Shown here piece by piece: positions 28,984 to 38,243 of a stretch of DNA of 64,000 bases. Every line of letters begins with the position of its first letter. Position 1 is the stretch's first letter. Source of the DNA: Ruegeria conchae (lineage in GTDB: Bacteria; Pseudomonadota; Alphaproteobacteria; Rhodobacterales; Rhodobacteraceae); NCBI RefSeq assembly GCF_000192475.1, contig NZ_AEYW01000006.1:620001-684000 (forward strand). The letters run 5' to 3'. The position numbers and the translations under genes are program-made. Under the pieces are notes generated by a model that had not been told where the DNA came from, did no database searches, and saw only the letters and a list, made by a program, of their open reading frames with translations.

Positions 28984-29969
28984 TGTTTTCCTTCGCTGCT
29001 CCGTGGGTTTTTCTGCTACTTCCGCTTCCGGCGCTGGTCTATTTTTTTGCTCTACCCCATCGCGAAAAAACCACTTCAATTCGTATTCCCTTCTTTCGAC
29101 GCGTTGCGCAGGCCGCAGGCGTCGAGCCGAATTCTGGCTCAGTCATCCCAGTTCGATCCCGCCTGCAAACGGCAAGCGTCATGTTAATCTGGATTTTGCT
29201 GGTTCTGTCGCTGGCTCGACCAGAACAGTTGGGTAATCCCATAGTGATTGAAAAATCTGCGCGGGACGTCGTCCTTGCCTTGGATATCTCGGGCTCGATG
29301 GATCAGCGCGATTTCAAATCCGAGACTGGCGGCCCGGTGCAGAGGTTGGAAGCAGTTAAAGATGTCCTAAAACAATTCATCGCCGAGCGCGATGGTGACA
29401 GGATGGCCCTCATCATTTTTGGAACACGCGCGTTCATACAAGCGCCGTTTACAGAAGATCTTAATAGTTTGAATGGCTTCCTAGATCAAACTCACGTTGG
29501 CATGGCTGGTCCGAACACTGCCCTGGGTGACGCGATCGGGCTTGGGATCAGAACATTCGAGTCCAGCGAAGTGGATCAACGCCTGATGATCGTCCTAAGC
29601 GATGGGGCCGATACATCCAGCCGTATGACGCCTGTAAACGCGTCGGCGATTGCCGCGGAAAAGAATGTGGTCATCTATACGATTGGTGTTGGAGACCCTA
29701 ATGCTACGGGCGAAGATCGCGTGGACCTGCAAGCGTTAAAGGACATCGCGGATCGCACCGGTGGAGAATATTTCTTTGCAGATGATGCGTCGGCCCTCGC
29801 ACAGACCTACGAGCGCATAGATCAGCTAAACCCCAGAATAGTAGAAACTCAAAGCTATCGCCCGACAAACAGCCTTGCCCATATTCCATTGGCGATTGCG
29901 CTGATCGTTATTCTTATCAGCACAACCTGGTTCCATTTTGCTCAGCAGCGCAAGGGGGTTGTTCAATAA
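28983..29969 (+). CDS. batA: VWA-domain membrane protein, BatA-like
   Basis: 328 aa. N-terminal helices anchor the protein (FSFAAPWVFLLLPLPALVYFFA, then ASVMLIWILLVLSLA). A von Willebrand A domain follows with an intact MIDAS: ALDISGSMDQRDF (DxSxS), the Thr-type site near GPNTALGDAIG and Asp in VLSDGADTSSR. A C-terminal helix (IPLAIALIVILISTTW) closes it. This matches BatA of the aerotolerance operon. The ATG overlaps the upstream stop by one base; a GTG three bases earlier is in frame but unlikely. Confidence 0.88.
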   Translation: MFSFAAPWVFLLLPLPALVYFFALPHREKTTSIRIPFFRRVAQAAGVEPNSGSVIPVRSRLQTASVMLIWILLVLSLARPEQLGNPIVIEKSARDVVLALDISGSMDQRDFKSETGGPVQRLEAVKDVLKQFIAERDGDRMALIIFGTRAFIQAPFTEDLNSLNGFLDQTHVGMAGPNTALGDAIGLGIRTFESSEVDQRLMIVLSDGADTSSRMTPVNASAIAAEKNVVIYTIGVGDPNATGEDRVDLQALKDIADRTGGEYFFADDASALAQTYERIDQLNPRIVETQSYRPTNSLAHIPLAIALIVILISTTWFHFAQQRKGVVQ

Positions 29970-31465
29970 TGGAATTTCCTGATTTCCATTTTATTCGAGG
30001 TTATTACCTTCTGTTTTTAATCCCAATCGTGGCGTTATGGTGGTTGATCAGACCCAAGCCTGCGGCCGAAACCAAGCTACCCTCAGGGATCGCTCCGCAT
30101 CTGGCGACCGCATTGCAGCTTGGCAAGACTGAAACCCGTCGCATTCAACCAATTGATATTGCGATGGTCATCGCCACACTTGTTGCCCTCGCGGCCTCCG
30201 GTCCAACCTGGTCGCGTGCACCCAACCCGCTAATTGCAGATACCGCCCCGTTAGTGATCGCTCTAAAGGTCACCGACAGCATGGAGAACACGGATATTGC
30301 TCCTTCACGGTTGGACCGAGCACGGTTCAAGATCGCTGATCTGATCGATGAGCGCGCTGGAGCCCGCACTGCGCTGATCGCTTATTCCGGAACGCCGCAC
30401 CGAGTTGCTCCCCTAACCGAAGACGCCAACATTCTTCGCCCTCTGCTTGAAGGCTTAACGCCGGCTGTGATGCCAACCCCAGGCGACGCAGCGGCCGATG
30501 CTCTCGATTTAGCGCAATCCATACTGGATGAAAGTGAGAGCCCAGGGGCAGTGCTGTTTGTTTTGGATGACTTAGACCCGTCTCAGGTATCTGGATTAAA
30601 CACTTCGACTGACGACATTTTCTTTCTCACTATGCTGCCCAATGGTGAGCGAATTGTTCAGCTAGGCAACGTCCAAGGCGCATCCGTGATAGCGTTTTCG
30701 GATGACGATCGGGACATCAGTCGTCTGCAGCGTCAAATCCAAACTGCCTACACTGCAGCACTGGATGATGATAAGCGTCTTGATTGGCAGGACAATGGCT
30801 GGATCTTGGCATGGCCTGCTGCGTTACTATCACTTTTTTGGTTCAGAAGAGGCTGGGTGATCCGCTGGGCACTACTGGCTTTGATGATAATACCACCATC
30901 AGGAGTTCGAGCCGAAGGGTGGAAAGATTGGTTCCTTACGGCCGATCAGCAAGGTCAAATTGCAATGAATCAAAAGCGCTTTGCTGAAGCGGCGGAATTG
31001 TTTGAGGGCTCGTATCACAAGGGATATGCCTATCTCAGGGACGGTCAATATTCAGAGGCGTCCTCCATATTTGCCGAGCTGGACACACCGGAAGCCGCAT
31101 TTGCTGAAGGTATGGCGCGAATACGGAACCGTGAGTATCGCCCAGCCATATCCGCCTTCGAGACCGCCTTGGAACGGCGTCCTGAATGGCCCGAAGCGCA
31201 GCACAATCTCGAGGTGTCGAAAGCCATCCTTGATTACATTGAAACGACCCGCGAACAATCTGATACGGGTGAAGAGGCTGGCATTGGTGCGGATGACACG
31301 GTGTTCGACAATGATGCGGCCCGTGGTAACGAAACTACGGTTCAAGCTCCTAAAGAAGGGCCGCAAACCCTTTCGGCCGATCAATGGATCAGCTCAATAG
31401 ATACTGACATGCAAGACTTTCTGCGCAATCGTTTTCTTCTTGAAAATCAGGAGCGAACAGAATGA
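29969..31465 (+). CDS. VWA and TPR membrane protein, BatB/BatC-like fusion
   Basis: 498 aa. N-terminal helices (YYLLFLIPIVALWWLI and IAMVIATLVALAASG), a VWA-like domain (about residues 88-240), a third helix (WILAWPAALLSLFWF), then TPR units from about residue 330 (AEAAELFEGSYHKGYAYLRDG, YRPAISAFETALERRPEWPEA) and an acidic tail. In other bacteria the VWA and TPR parts are separate genes (batB, batC). The MIDAS is degenerate: the expected DxSxS reads KVTDS in ALKVTDSMENTD, so the first Asp is Lys. Metal binding there is doubtful. Overlaps both neighbours, by one and four bases. Confidence 0.85.
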   Translation: MEFPDFHFIRGYYLLFLIPIVALWWLIRPKPAAETKLPSGIAPHLATALQLGKTETRRIQPIDIAMVIATLVALAASGPTWSRAPNPLIADTAPLVIALKVTDSMENTDIAPSRLDRARFKIADLIDERAGARTALIAYSGTPHRVAPLTEDANILRPLLEGLTPAVMPTPGDAAADALDLAQSILDESESPGAVLFVLDDLDPSQVSGLNTSTDDIFFLTMLPNGERIVQLGNVQGASVIAFSDDDRDISRLQRQIQTAYTAALDDDKRLDWQDNGWILAWPAALLSLFWFRRGWVIRWALLALMIIPPSGVRAEGWKDWFLTADQQGQIAMNQKRFAEAAELFEGSYHKGYAYLRDGQYSEASSIFAELDTPEAAFAEGMARIRNREYRPAISAFETALERRPEWPEAQHNLEVSKAILDYIETTREQSDTGEEAGIGADDTVFDNDAARGNETTVQAPKEGPQTLSADQWISSIDTDMQDFLRNRFLLENQERTE

Positions 31466-32691
31466 GATACGTTACTTTCTTTATTCTTTTTCTTGCTCTT
31501 CCAGTATTTGCGCAGAATAACGATGCGACTGCCCCTCAGGTCTCGGTCGAAGCGCCTGATGAACCGGTCATTGTAGGGCAACCAGCGATCGTTCGAATCA
31601 AAGTTCTAGTGCCAACATTCATGCCACAACCTCCGGTGTTTCCCTCTTTAGAACAACAAAACCTCGTGGTTCGTCTTCCTGAACGTGCCTCTGGACCAAT
31701 CAGCGAGACGGTGAACGGAGCGACCTGGTCCGGTGTGCAGCGCAGCTATCGCCTATACCCTCTGGCAACAGGTCCGGTTGCGTTTGACTCGCAAGAGGTG
31801 GTTGTAACTTATGCCGATCCTCAAACCAACGATCCAATTCAGGTTTCGTTGGCGCTTCCGCCTGTACAACTCAGCGCCGAGATTCCGGAAGGTGCTCGTG
31901 GTCTTGATCCGTTAATCATCGCAAACGGGTTTTCGCTCCAGCAGCAAATAGAAGGCACGACAGATATGCAGGCTGGTGACGCCATTACGCGCGATTTGAG
32001 CGCGCAGATATCTGGCACGACGCCTCTGTTGATCCCAGTGCTCACACCTCACGAGCAAGACCCGTTGTTGCGCGCATATCCTACGGAGCCGCGCATTACA
32101 GAAACCGAAGATCGAGGGGTGTTGTCCGGACAACGCATGGAGAAGACGGTTTATATTGCGCAAGAGGGTGGCCAGACAAGGTTGCCAGCTGTGTCAATCG
32201 ATTGGTTTAACTTGCAAACCAAACAAATTGAAACGGCCTCGGTCCCAGCGACCGAGCTAACGCTGGCACCACCAAAATGGCAGCCGCCGGATATTGAAAC
32301 CCTCGCAAAGGCTGCATTCTGGATCGCGATTGTTGTTTTGGCATTGTGGGCCGCAGTGCGATCTCTTCGCCCACGCTATCAGCGCTGGAAAGACAAGCGA
32401 CACAGTAGATACCTTGCCTCTGAGGAATACGCCGCCGAAGCTTTGAGAGCAGCATTGCGAGCTCGAGATTTGTCTGCAGCTTATGATGCTATAGAACTTT
32501 GGAAAGAGCGCAGCCTCCAACCAGAGCGCGCCGCGCCCCTTGAGAGCAGCCTGACCCAGATAGGTGCTGAGCGGTATTCAAAGAAGAGCCAAATTGGCTT
32601 TGAGGATTGGAGTGCGGTCATGCGGAACCTGAATGCTCTGAATAACTCTAGTCGTCCCAAACCGGGTGTGTTGCCGCCACTTAATCCCTAG
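31462..32691 (+). CDS. batD: BatD-like protein
   Basis: 409 aa. Signal peptide MRYVTFFILFLALPVFAQ, a periplasmic beta-rich region with two Ig-like modules (SVEAPDEPVIVGQPAIVRIKV; GDAITRDLSAQISG), a membrane helix near residue 280-297 (AAFWIAIVVLALWAAV) and a basic cytosolic tail of about 110 residues. This is the BatD (oxygen tolerance) architecture and it sits last in the MoxR operon. ATGA overlap with the upstream gene. The 3' end is 3 bp from the convergent Crp gene. Confidence 0.85.
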   Translation: MRYVTFFILFLALPVFAQNNDATAPQVSVEAPDEPVIVGQPAIVRIKVLVPTFMPQPPVFPSLEQQNLVVRLPERASGPISETVNGATWSGVQRSYRLYPLATGPVAFDSQEVVVTYADPQTNDPIQVSLALPPVQLSAEIPEGARGLDPLIIANGFSLQQQIEGTTDMQAGDAITRDLSAQISGTTPLLIPVLTPHEQDPLLRAYPTEPRITETEDRGVLSGQRMEKTVYIAQEGGQTRLPAVSIDWFNLQTKQIETASVPATELTLAPPKWQPPDIETLAKAAFWIAIVVLALWAAVRSLRPRYQRWKDKRHSRYLASEEYAAEALRAALRARDLSAAYDAIELWKERSLQPERAAPLESSLTQIGAERYSKKSQIGFEDWSAVMRNLNALNNSSRPKPGVLPPLNP

Positions 32692-32694
32692 GAT

Positions 32695-33375
32695 TCAACT
32701 TTGACAGCTTGCGATTAGTTTGCGCCTGTCGATCAGACGTAGTCGACCATATCCCAGCTCAACTAGGCCTAAACCTGAGAGTCGATGCAGGTTACGATGC
32801 AACGTTGGTTGAGACACTGCGACCATCGCAGCCAGCTCATCCTGCGAAACAATAATCCAGCCGTCGGATTTCGAGGCGCCCTCGTCCAAATGCAGCAGAC
32901 GTAAGACAAGGCGCTTCTCCGACCCCGTAACTGCCAAGTTGGCCATGATCCGGAGGGCTGTTTTCATGTTTTCACGTGTTAACGCGTAGAAATCACGGAC
33001 ATATTCCGGATTCTCTTGCACCATTCTTTCCACCCGTGAACTGGGAAAAAACAATGTACGCGTCTGTTGGGTGGTCATCACGCTGACCAGTCTTTGCGCT
33101 TCGGCGAAAAGAGCAAGATCTCCAATCCAGAAACCTGCACCTTCCCGGTGCACAACAAATTCTTGCCCGTCATCGGCGGGCGCCGTGATCTGAACAGACC
33201 CATCAAGCACAGCGTGAATACCATTTGCCGGGTCACCATGGTGATAGAGTGTTTCGCCTGGATCAAACGTTCGGACAACCGCGCAAGTCATCAGATCATT
33301 CTGAAATTTCGGCTCGCGTGCCCCAAACCAGTCGGTTTGGGTCAGGATCTGCATATCATCATCATTATCAAACAT
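32695..33375 (-). CDS. Crp/Fnr-family transcriptional regulator
   Basis: 226 aa. N-terminal cyclic-nucleotide-type beta-barrel (DPGETLYHHGDPANGIHAVLDGSVQI) and a C-terminal winged helix with a recognition helix in SQDELAAMVAVSQPTLHRNLHRLSGLGLV. The N-terminal Fe-S cysteines of FNR are missing, so it is not an oxygen-sensing FNR; the residues that contact cAMP in Crp are not convincingly present either. Convergent with batD and divergent from the sulfatase, whose 200-bp promoter region it shares. Confidence 0.88.
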   Translation of the reverse strand: MFDNDDDMQILTQTDWFGAREPKFQNDLMTCAVVRTFDPGETLYHHGDPANGIHAVLDGSVQITAPADDGQEFVVHREGAGFWIGDLALFAEAQRLVSVMTTQQTRTLFFPSSRVERMVQENPEYVRDFYALTRENMKTALRIMANLAVTGSEKRLVLRLLHLDEGASKSDGWIIVSQDELAAMVAVSQPTLHRNLHRLSGLGLVELGYGRLRLIDRRKLIASCQS

Positions 33376-33392
33376 TTGTATCTTTCAAAATG

Positions 33393-33402
33393 ATCATATG
33401 AT
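33393..33402. promoter_or_regulatory. Palindrome in the crp-sulfatase divergent region
   Basis: ATCATATGAT is a perfect 10-bp palindrome 18 bp upstream of the Crp/Fnr start, in the region shared with the sulfatase gene. It could be an autoregulatory operator; it does not match the standard Crp or FNR consensus closely. Confidence 0.25.
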
Positions 33403-33574
33403 AGGTTTTAGACACGTTTCATCGCTTAAAGTAGTTCTGTTCGATTCCCGGTCCATTACATATTTTTTCTTCCGGCAATCAACAGCTTGCACGCGGCTAT
33501 CGAGTTCAATTTAGCCGCTGCCTCTAAAACTAAATTTGCTGGGCCATTAAGGCTCGTTTAATCAGGAGCACCCT

Positions 33575-35185
33575 ATGTCACCTCCACAAATGATTGCAGA
33601 TAGCTGGCGCGAATCGATGCGCAAGTTCGCAGTGGCAACCGTTGCTGTTGCGCTTGCACTGCCCGCCTGGGCGCAGGATCAAAAACCTAATATTCTTGTG
33701 ATATGGGGCGATGACATTGGGCAATCGAATATCTCAGCCTACACCATGGGCCTCATGGGATATCAGACACCCAATATCGATCGCGTGGCCAATGAGGGCA
33801 TGATCTTCACCGATTACTATGGTGAGCAATCCTGCACTGCTGGTCGCTCATCCTATATCATGGGACAGTCCGTGTTCCGGACAGGCCTGTCCAAGGTCGG
33901 TCTTCCGGGGGCTGATCTTGGCATGCAGGTCGAAGACCCAACCATACCTGGTTTGTTGAAAGACCACGGTTATGTCACTGGTCAGTTTGGCAAAAACCAT
34001 CTTGGAGACAAGGATGAGCACCTGCCAACAAACCACGGTTTTGATGAGTTTTTTGGCAATCTCTATCACTTGAATGCTGAAGAAGAACCAGAAAACGAGG
34101 ACTATCCGGGTGACCGGGTATTGGCTGATGGCCGCACCTTCCGCGAGGCGTATGGGCCGCGCGGCGTTATCAAATCAAAGTCAGATGGTACCATCGAAGA
34201 CACGGGCCCCTTGACCCGCAAACGCATGGAAACTGTTGATGACGAAACCGTGGCGGCGGCGATTGATTTCATCAAGCGGGCACATGAGCAAGGGCAACCC
34301 TTCTATGTCTGGTGGAATGGTACCCGCATGCATTTCCGTACCCACGTCAAAGACGAGATGCGCGCAAAAGCCAATGAAATCTCAGGTCGCGTTGCGGATG
34401 AATACACCGCAGGCATGATCGAACATGATATGCATGTGGGTCAGCTGCTGGATCTGCTGGACGAGCTTGGCATCGCCGACAATACCATAGTTCACTATTC
34501 CACAGACAACGGTCCGCACATGAACACATGGCCCGATGCGGCCGCAACGCCGTTCTGGGGTGAAAAGAACACCAACTGGGAAGGCGGATGGCGCGTTCCC
34601 TCGATGGTCCGCTGGCCCGGTCAGATCGAAGCCGGATCTGTCACCAACGAGATCGTGCACCACATGGATTGGTTGCCAACATACCTCGCGGTCGCCGGTG
34701 ATCCCGAAATTAAAGACAAGCTGAAGGCAGGTTATAGCTCGTCTGGTATGGGGCGCGAATACAAGGTGCACCTGGATGGCTATAACATCCTGCCTCTGTT
34801 GACTGGTGAGACTGCCGAAAGTCCTCGCAAAGAGATTTTCTATTTCTCGGATGACGGAGACCTAACGGCGCTGCGCTTCGAAGACTGGAAGCTAATATTC
34901 CTGGAGCAGAAAGCCTGGGCAACTCTGCGGGCCTGGATCGAACCTTGGACCGAGCTGCGCATACCCTTGATCGTTAACCTGCGCCGTGATCCGTATGAGC
35001 GTGCCTACCGGACCTCTAACACCTATTACGATTGGCTGTTGGACCGAGCCTATTTCCTAGTTCCTGCGCAGCAGTATGTTGGTAGTTTTCTGAGCACATT
35101 CCAGGAGTTCCCACCACGTCAGAAAGCGGCCAGCTTCAACTTGGATCAGGTTATGGAGAAGTTAACAACACCGACCAACAATTAG
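33575..35185 (+). CDS. Secreted sulfatase (arylsulfatase type)
   Basis: 536 aa. Alkaline-phosphatase-fold sulfatase: metal ligands in NILVIWGDDIGQSN, formylglycine site C87-T-A-G-R in EQSCTAGRSS, the GKNHLGD motif and DNG in HYSTDNGPH. Cys87 needs conversion to formylglycine; the maturase is not in the window. The frame begins with a 14-residue extension before a classic signal peptide (MRKFAVATVAVALALPAWA); I keep ATG 33575 because AGGAG precedes it well, while the internal ATG (33617) has no clear site. The substrate is unknown. A terminator follows at 35207. Confidence 0.9.
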   Translation: MSPPQMIADSWRESMRKFAVATVAVALALPAWAQDQKPNILVIWGDDIGQSNISAYTMGLMGYQTPNIDRVANEGMIFTDYYGEQSCTAGRSSYIMGQSVFRTGLSKVGLPGADLGMQVEDPTIPGLLKDHGYVTGQFGKNHLGDKDEHLPTNHGFDEFFGNLYHLNAEEEPENEDYPGDRVLADGRTFREAYGPRGVIKSKSDGTIEDTGPLTRKRMETVDDETVAAAIDFIKRAHEQGQPFYVWWNGTRMHFRTHVKDEMRAKANEISGRVADEYTAGMIEHDMHVGQLLDLLDELGIADNTIVHYSTDNGPHMNTWPDAAATPFWGEKNTNWEGGWRVPSMVRWPGQIEAGSVTNEIVHHMDWLPTYLAVAGDPEIKDKLKAGYSSSGMGREYKVHLDGYNILPLLTGETAESPRKEIFYFSDDGDLTALRFEDWKLIFLEQKAWATLRAWIEPWTELRIPLIVNLRRDPYERAYRTSNTYYDWLLDRAYFLVPAQQYVGSFLSTFQEFPPRQKAASFNLDQVMEKLTTPTNN

Positions 35186-35206
35186 GCCTTGAATGAAACT
35201 CTTAGG

Positions 35207-35232
35207 GTCGCCCTCTACAGGGCGGCTTTTTT
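35207..35232 (+). terminator. Rho-independent terminator after the sulfatase gene
   Basis: Hairpin CGCCCT (35209-35214) and AGGGCG (35219-35224), CTAC loop, extended by a G-C and a T-G pair, followed by a run of T residues. It separates the sulfatase from the HAD gene. Confidence 0.85.
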
Positions 35233-35257
35233 CCTTTCTGAAAATGTCGAGAGTCAT

Positions 35258-36232
35258 ATGCGATACGCCGCTCTAGCTGCCGTGCTCAGCTGCACCCCCC
35301 TCACACTGTTCGCAGACCCACTTCCGAGTTGGAACGATTCTGATTCAAAAAATACGATTATTGAGTTCATAGGCAACGTCACAGATCCAAGAGGGCCGAA
35401 CTATGTCACCCCCGCCGACCGGATCGCGGTGTTTGACAATGACGGCACGCTCTGGGCTGAACAACCGGTTTATTTTCAATTCATATTTGCCATGGACCAA
35501 CTGGCAGAGCTTGCTGCACAAGACCCGTCGATCTTATCGACGCCAGCCCTGAAAGCGGCCGCCGAGGGTGATCTGCAAACCATTCTGGAAGGCGGGCACG
35601 ACGCTCTGATTGAAGTGGTTAACGCGTCGCATTCCGGCAGCAGCGTTGAAGTGTTCCAGGCGTCGGTGGCCGACTGGCTGGGCACTGCACGACATCCCGA
35701 GACCGATCTGCCTTACGACCAGATGACCTATCAGCCGATGGTCGAGCTGTTGCGTTACCTGCGGGATAAAGATTTCAAAACCTATATCGTTTCGGGCGGA
35801 GGCCTGCATTTCATGCGCGTATTCGCCGAACAGGCATATGGCATCCCGCCCGAACAGATTCTGGGCACGTATGGAGAAACAACCTATGACAGCGTGGACG
35901 GCACACCTGTAATCAACAAGGCCCCCGGCATCGCCTTCATCGATGACAAAGAAGGCAAGCCAATCAACATCGAGCGCACCATCGGCAAGCGCCCCATATT
36001 TGCTGGGGGAAACTCGGACGGGGATTTTGCCATGCTTGAATGGACCACCGCAGGCGACGGGCCACGGCTGGGCGTTTTGATACACCACACTGATGCGGAC
36101 CGTGAATGGGCCTATGACCGCGAAAGTCCGATCGGTCGGCTGGTCGACGGGTTGGATAAAGGCCCTGACATGGGGTGGGTCATCGTTGATATGGCCAATG
36201 ACTGGTCGCGCATCTACACTGGGGCCAACTAA
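35258..36232 (+). CDS. Exported HAD-superfamily phosphatase (phosphoserine phosphatase-like)
   Basis: 324 aa. Signal peptide MRYAALAAVLSCTPLTLFA. HAD motif I is VFDNDGTLWAE (nucleophile Asp and acid Asp), motif II is in TYIVSGGG, motif III Lys near FIDDKEGKP and motif IV GGNSDGDFAML. It would hydrolyse a phosphomonoester in the periplasm. The open frame runs back to 35189, across the sulfatase terminator; the ATG at 35258 starts the signal peptide and has GAGAG upstream. Its placement after an exported sulfatase suggests nutrient scavenging, an inference. Confidence 0.88.
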   Translation: MRYAALAAVLSCTPLTLFADPLPSWNDSDSKNTIIEFIGNVTDPRGPNYVTPADRIAVFDNDGTLWAEQPVYFQFIFAMDQLAELAAQDPSILSTPALKAAAEGDLQTILEGGHDALIEVVNASHSGSSVEVFQASVADWLGTARHPETDLPYDQMTYQPMVELLRYLRDKDFKTYIVSGGGLHFMRVFAEQAYGIPPEQILGTYGETTYDSVDGTPVINKAPGIAFIDDKEGKPINIERTIGKRPIFAGGNSDGDFAMLEWTTAGDGPRLGVLIHHTDADREWAYDRESPIGRLVDGLDKGPDMGWVIVDMANDWSRIYTGAN

Positions 36233-36254
36233 CAAACCGGATCATTGCGCACCC

Positions 36255-37667
36255 ATGTGGACATTGCTCGTTTCGTTTTTTCTGTTTGCGCTCTATTGCC
36301 TAGCGGTCGTTTTTTCCGTGCGCGCTGCTCAAACGGCGCGCACACCTCAGGGTGCAGTTGGGTGGGTGGTTTTCCTGCTGTCAGCGCCGGTGTTTGGCGT
36401 TCCTTTCTATCTGTTTCTGGGGCACCACCGCTTCAAAGGCTATCGCATCGCGCGACAGGAAAGCGAACGTGTGGTGGAAGGGATCAAAACCTTTGCCGAC
36501 TACTCGAAACCTGATCCTAAGACGATGCGCATCAATCCGCGGCCATTCGAGGCTCTGGCACACCTACCCGTCTCACGCGGCAACGGAGCCGAATTACTGA
36601 TTGATGGTGATGTCACGTTTCAGTCAATACTGGACGCAATCGACGGGGCAAAGAATTATGTCCTGATCCAATTCTACATCGTGCGCGATGATGAGCTGGG
36701 GCGAAAAGTACAAGATCGGCTGATTGCAGCGGTCAAACGCGGCGTTCATGTTCGGTTTATGACTGATGCCGTAGGCAGCTATGGCCTGCCGTCGAGCTAT
36801 CTGGAAACACTGCGCGGGTCGGGTGTGGATGTGGCTGATCCGCGCGAACAGCGCGGGCCGAACTTCCGCTTTCAACTCAATTATCGCAACCATCGAAAGA
36901 CCGTGATCATTGACGGTGAGACAGGCTTCATCGGCGGCCACAACGTTGGTGTCGAGTATCTGGGGCAAAGCCCTCGGTTCGGGCGTTGGCGGGACACGCA
37001 TATTAAGATGACCGGTCACGTTGTGCGGCAGTTGCAACTGATCTTTACCGAAGATTGGCACTGGGCACGCAACGAAGACCTGATCGATAAGCTCGATTGG
37101 GCAGGCAGCGAATCTGAACAGGATATGAACGCGTTGCTGGTCGCTACTGGTCCGGGCGATGATACCGAAACCGGCGCGATGATGTTCTTTTCTGCCATCG
37201 CCGAGGCCAAGGAACGGCTGTGGATCGCCTCACCGTATTTTGTGCCCGACATCGACATCATGACCGCGTTGCAACACGCGGCGTTGCGCGGCGTGGATGT
37301 GCGGATACTCGTGCCCGATGTCATTGACCATCGCCTGCCCTGGTTAGCGGCATTTGCGTATTTCGATGAAATTCGCGACTGCGGTGCACGTGTGTTTCGC
37401 TATACCGATGGCTTTATGCATCAGAAAGTGTTTGTCGTTGACGATACACTGGCAGCTGTTGGTACCACCAATCTGGACAACCGATCTTTCCGTCTGAACT
37501 TTGAGGCGATGGCGCTGTTTTTTGATCCCCGCGCGGCACGTGCTGTATCTGACATGCTGGAAACCGATTTCCATTCTAGCTACGAGTTGACGCGCGACCT
37601 GCCTCAGCAGCCGTTTCACATCCGGTTTTTCGCGCCAATCGCGCGATTGTTCGCGCCGATCCTTTAG
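36255..37667 (+). CDS. cls: Cardiolipin synthase (phospholipase D family)
   Basis: 470 aa. Two N-terminal membrane helices (MWTLLVSFFLFALYCLAVVF and VGWVVFLLSAPVFGVPFYLF, the PLDc_N module) and two phospholipase D HKD motifs: NHRKTVIIDGETGFIGGHN and MHQKVFVVDDTLAAVGTTN. The enzyme condenses two phosphatidylglycerols (or PG and PE) into cardiolipin at the inner membrane. The frame opens 162 bp upstream inside the HAD gene, but ATG 36255 starts the first helix. Convergent with and overlapping the K+ channel gene by 4 bp. Confidence 0.92.
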   Translation: MWTLLVSFFLFALYCLAVVFSVRAAQTARTPQGAVGWVVFLLSAPVFGVPFYLFLGHHRFKGYRIARQESERVVEGIKTFADYSKPDPKTMRINPRPFEALAHLPVSRGNGAELLIDGDVTFQSILDAIDGAKNYVLIQFYIVRDDELGRKVQDRLIAAVKRGVHVRFMTDAVGSYGLPSSYLETLRGSGVDVADPREQRGPNFRFQLNYRNHRKTVIIDGETGFIGGHNVGVEYLGQSPRFGRWRDTHIKMTGHVVRQLQLIFTEDWHWARNEDLIDKLDWAGSESEQDMNALLVATGPGDDTETGAMMFFSAIAEAKERLWIASPYFVPDIDIMTALQHAALRGVDVRILVPDVIDHRLPWLAAFAYFDEIRDCGARVFRYTDGFMHQKVFVVDDTLAAVGTTNLDNRSFRLNFEAMALFFDPRAARAVSDMLETDFHSSYELTRDLPQQPFHIRFFAPIARLFAPIL

Positions 37668-38098
37668 TTCAGGAACCGTTCTTCAAACACCCGCGTCATT
37701 AGGGCGACGAGGAATGCCGTAGACAACCCAAAGGCCAGAAGTCCAGTAACCGAGGCGAATGCGCCGAAAATACGCAAACCTTCGCCCAATACGATGTCTC
37801 CGTAACCCAGCGTCGTGAAAGTCACCAACGAGAAATAAAGGGCCGAATTCCAATCCGGCAGCACGTCGCCCCACACCCATACAATCGCCCAGATCCAAAC
37901 TTGTACCGTATGGGTAAGCACAATGAACATAAGCGCTACGCTGATCGGGCCCGCAGTTGCCAGGATCGTGCTCCGGGTCTCCCATCTTTCGACGAGTTTG
38001 CGAATGACCAGAACGCACCATGTCAGCAGCATGATTTCGATCAGAAAACAAATACCTAAGTAAAAGCTGCCCCAAATAATCTGCTGCGACAATGTCAT
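37664..38098 (-). CDS. Small two-pore-domain type potassium channel subunit
   Basis: 144 aa. Three membrane segments (FYLGICFLIEIMLLTWCVLV; ILATAGPISVALMFIVLTHT; a C-terminal inner helix ASVTGLLAFGLSTAFLVALM) and a pore loop with selectivity filter TTLGYGD. No RCK/TrkA-N or cyclic-nucleotide domain follows, so gating is by unknown means. An N-terminal frame extension to 38230 exists; ATG 38098, preceded by AAAGG, starts shortly before the first helix. Divergent from the ABC ATPase gene, so the start regions adjoin. Confidence 0.82.
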   Translation of the reverse strand: MTLSQQIIWGSFYLGICFLIEIMLLTWCVLVIRKLVERWETRSTILATAGPISVALMFIVLTHTVQVWIWAIVWVWGDVLPDWNSALYFSLVTFTTLGYGDIVLGEGLRIFGAFASVTGLLAFGLSTAFLVALMTRVFEERFLN

Positions 38099-38243
38099 AT
38101 AGATGGCCTTTGTTCCGATTGCAGCCAGCATGGAACTTTCGCGCGCGCTGAACAACCCCGCGCTCAAGGTGCGGGCTGCGGCGAATAGAACCGATCTCTG
38201 CTCTGGACACTGTTTCGTTGCGCTGCACATTGTGACAGAACGA

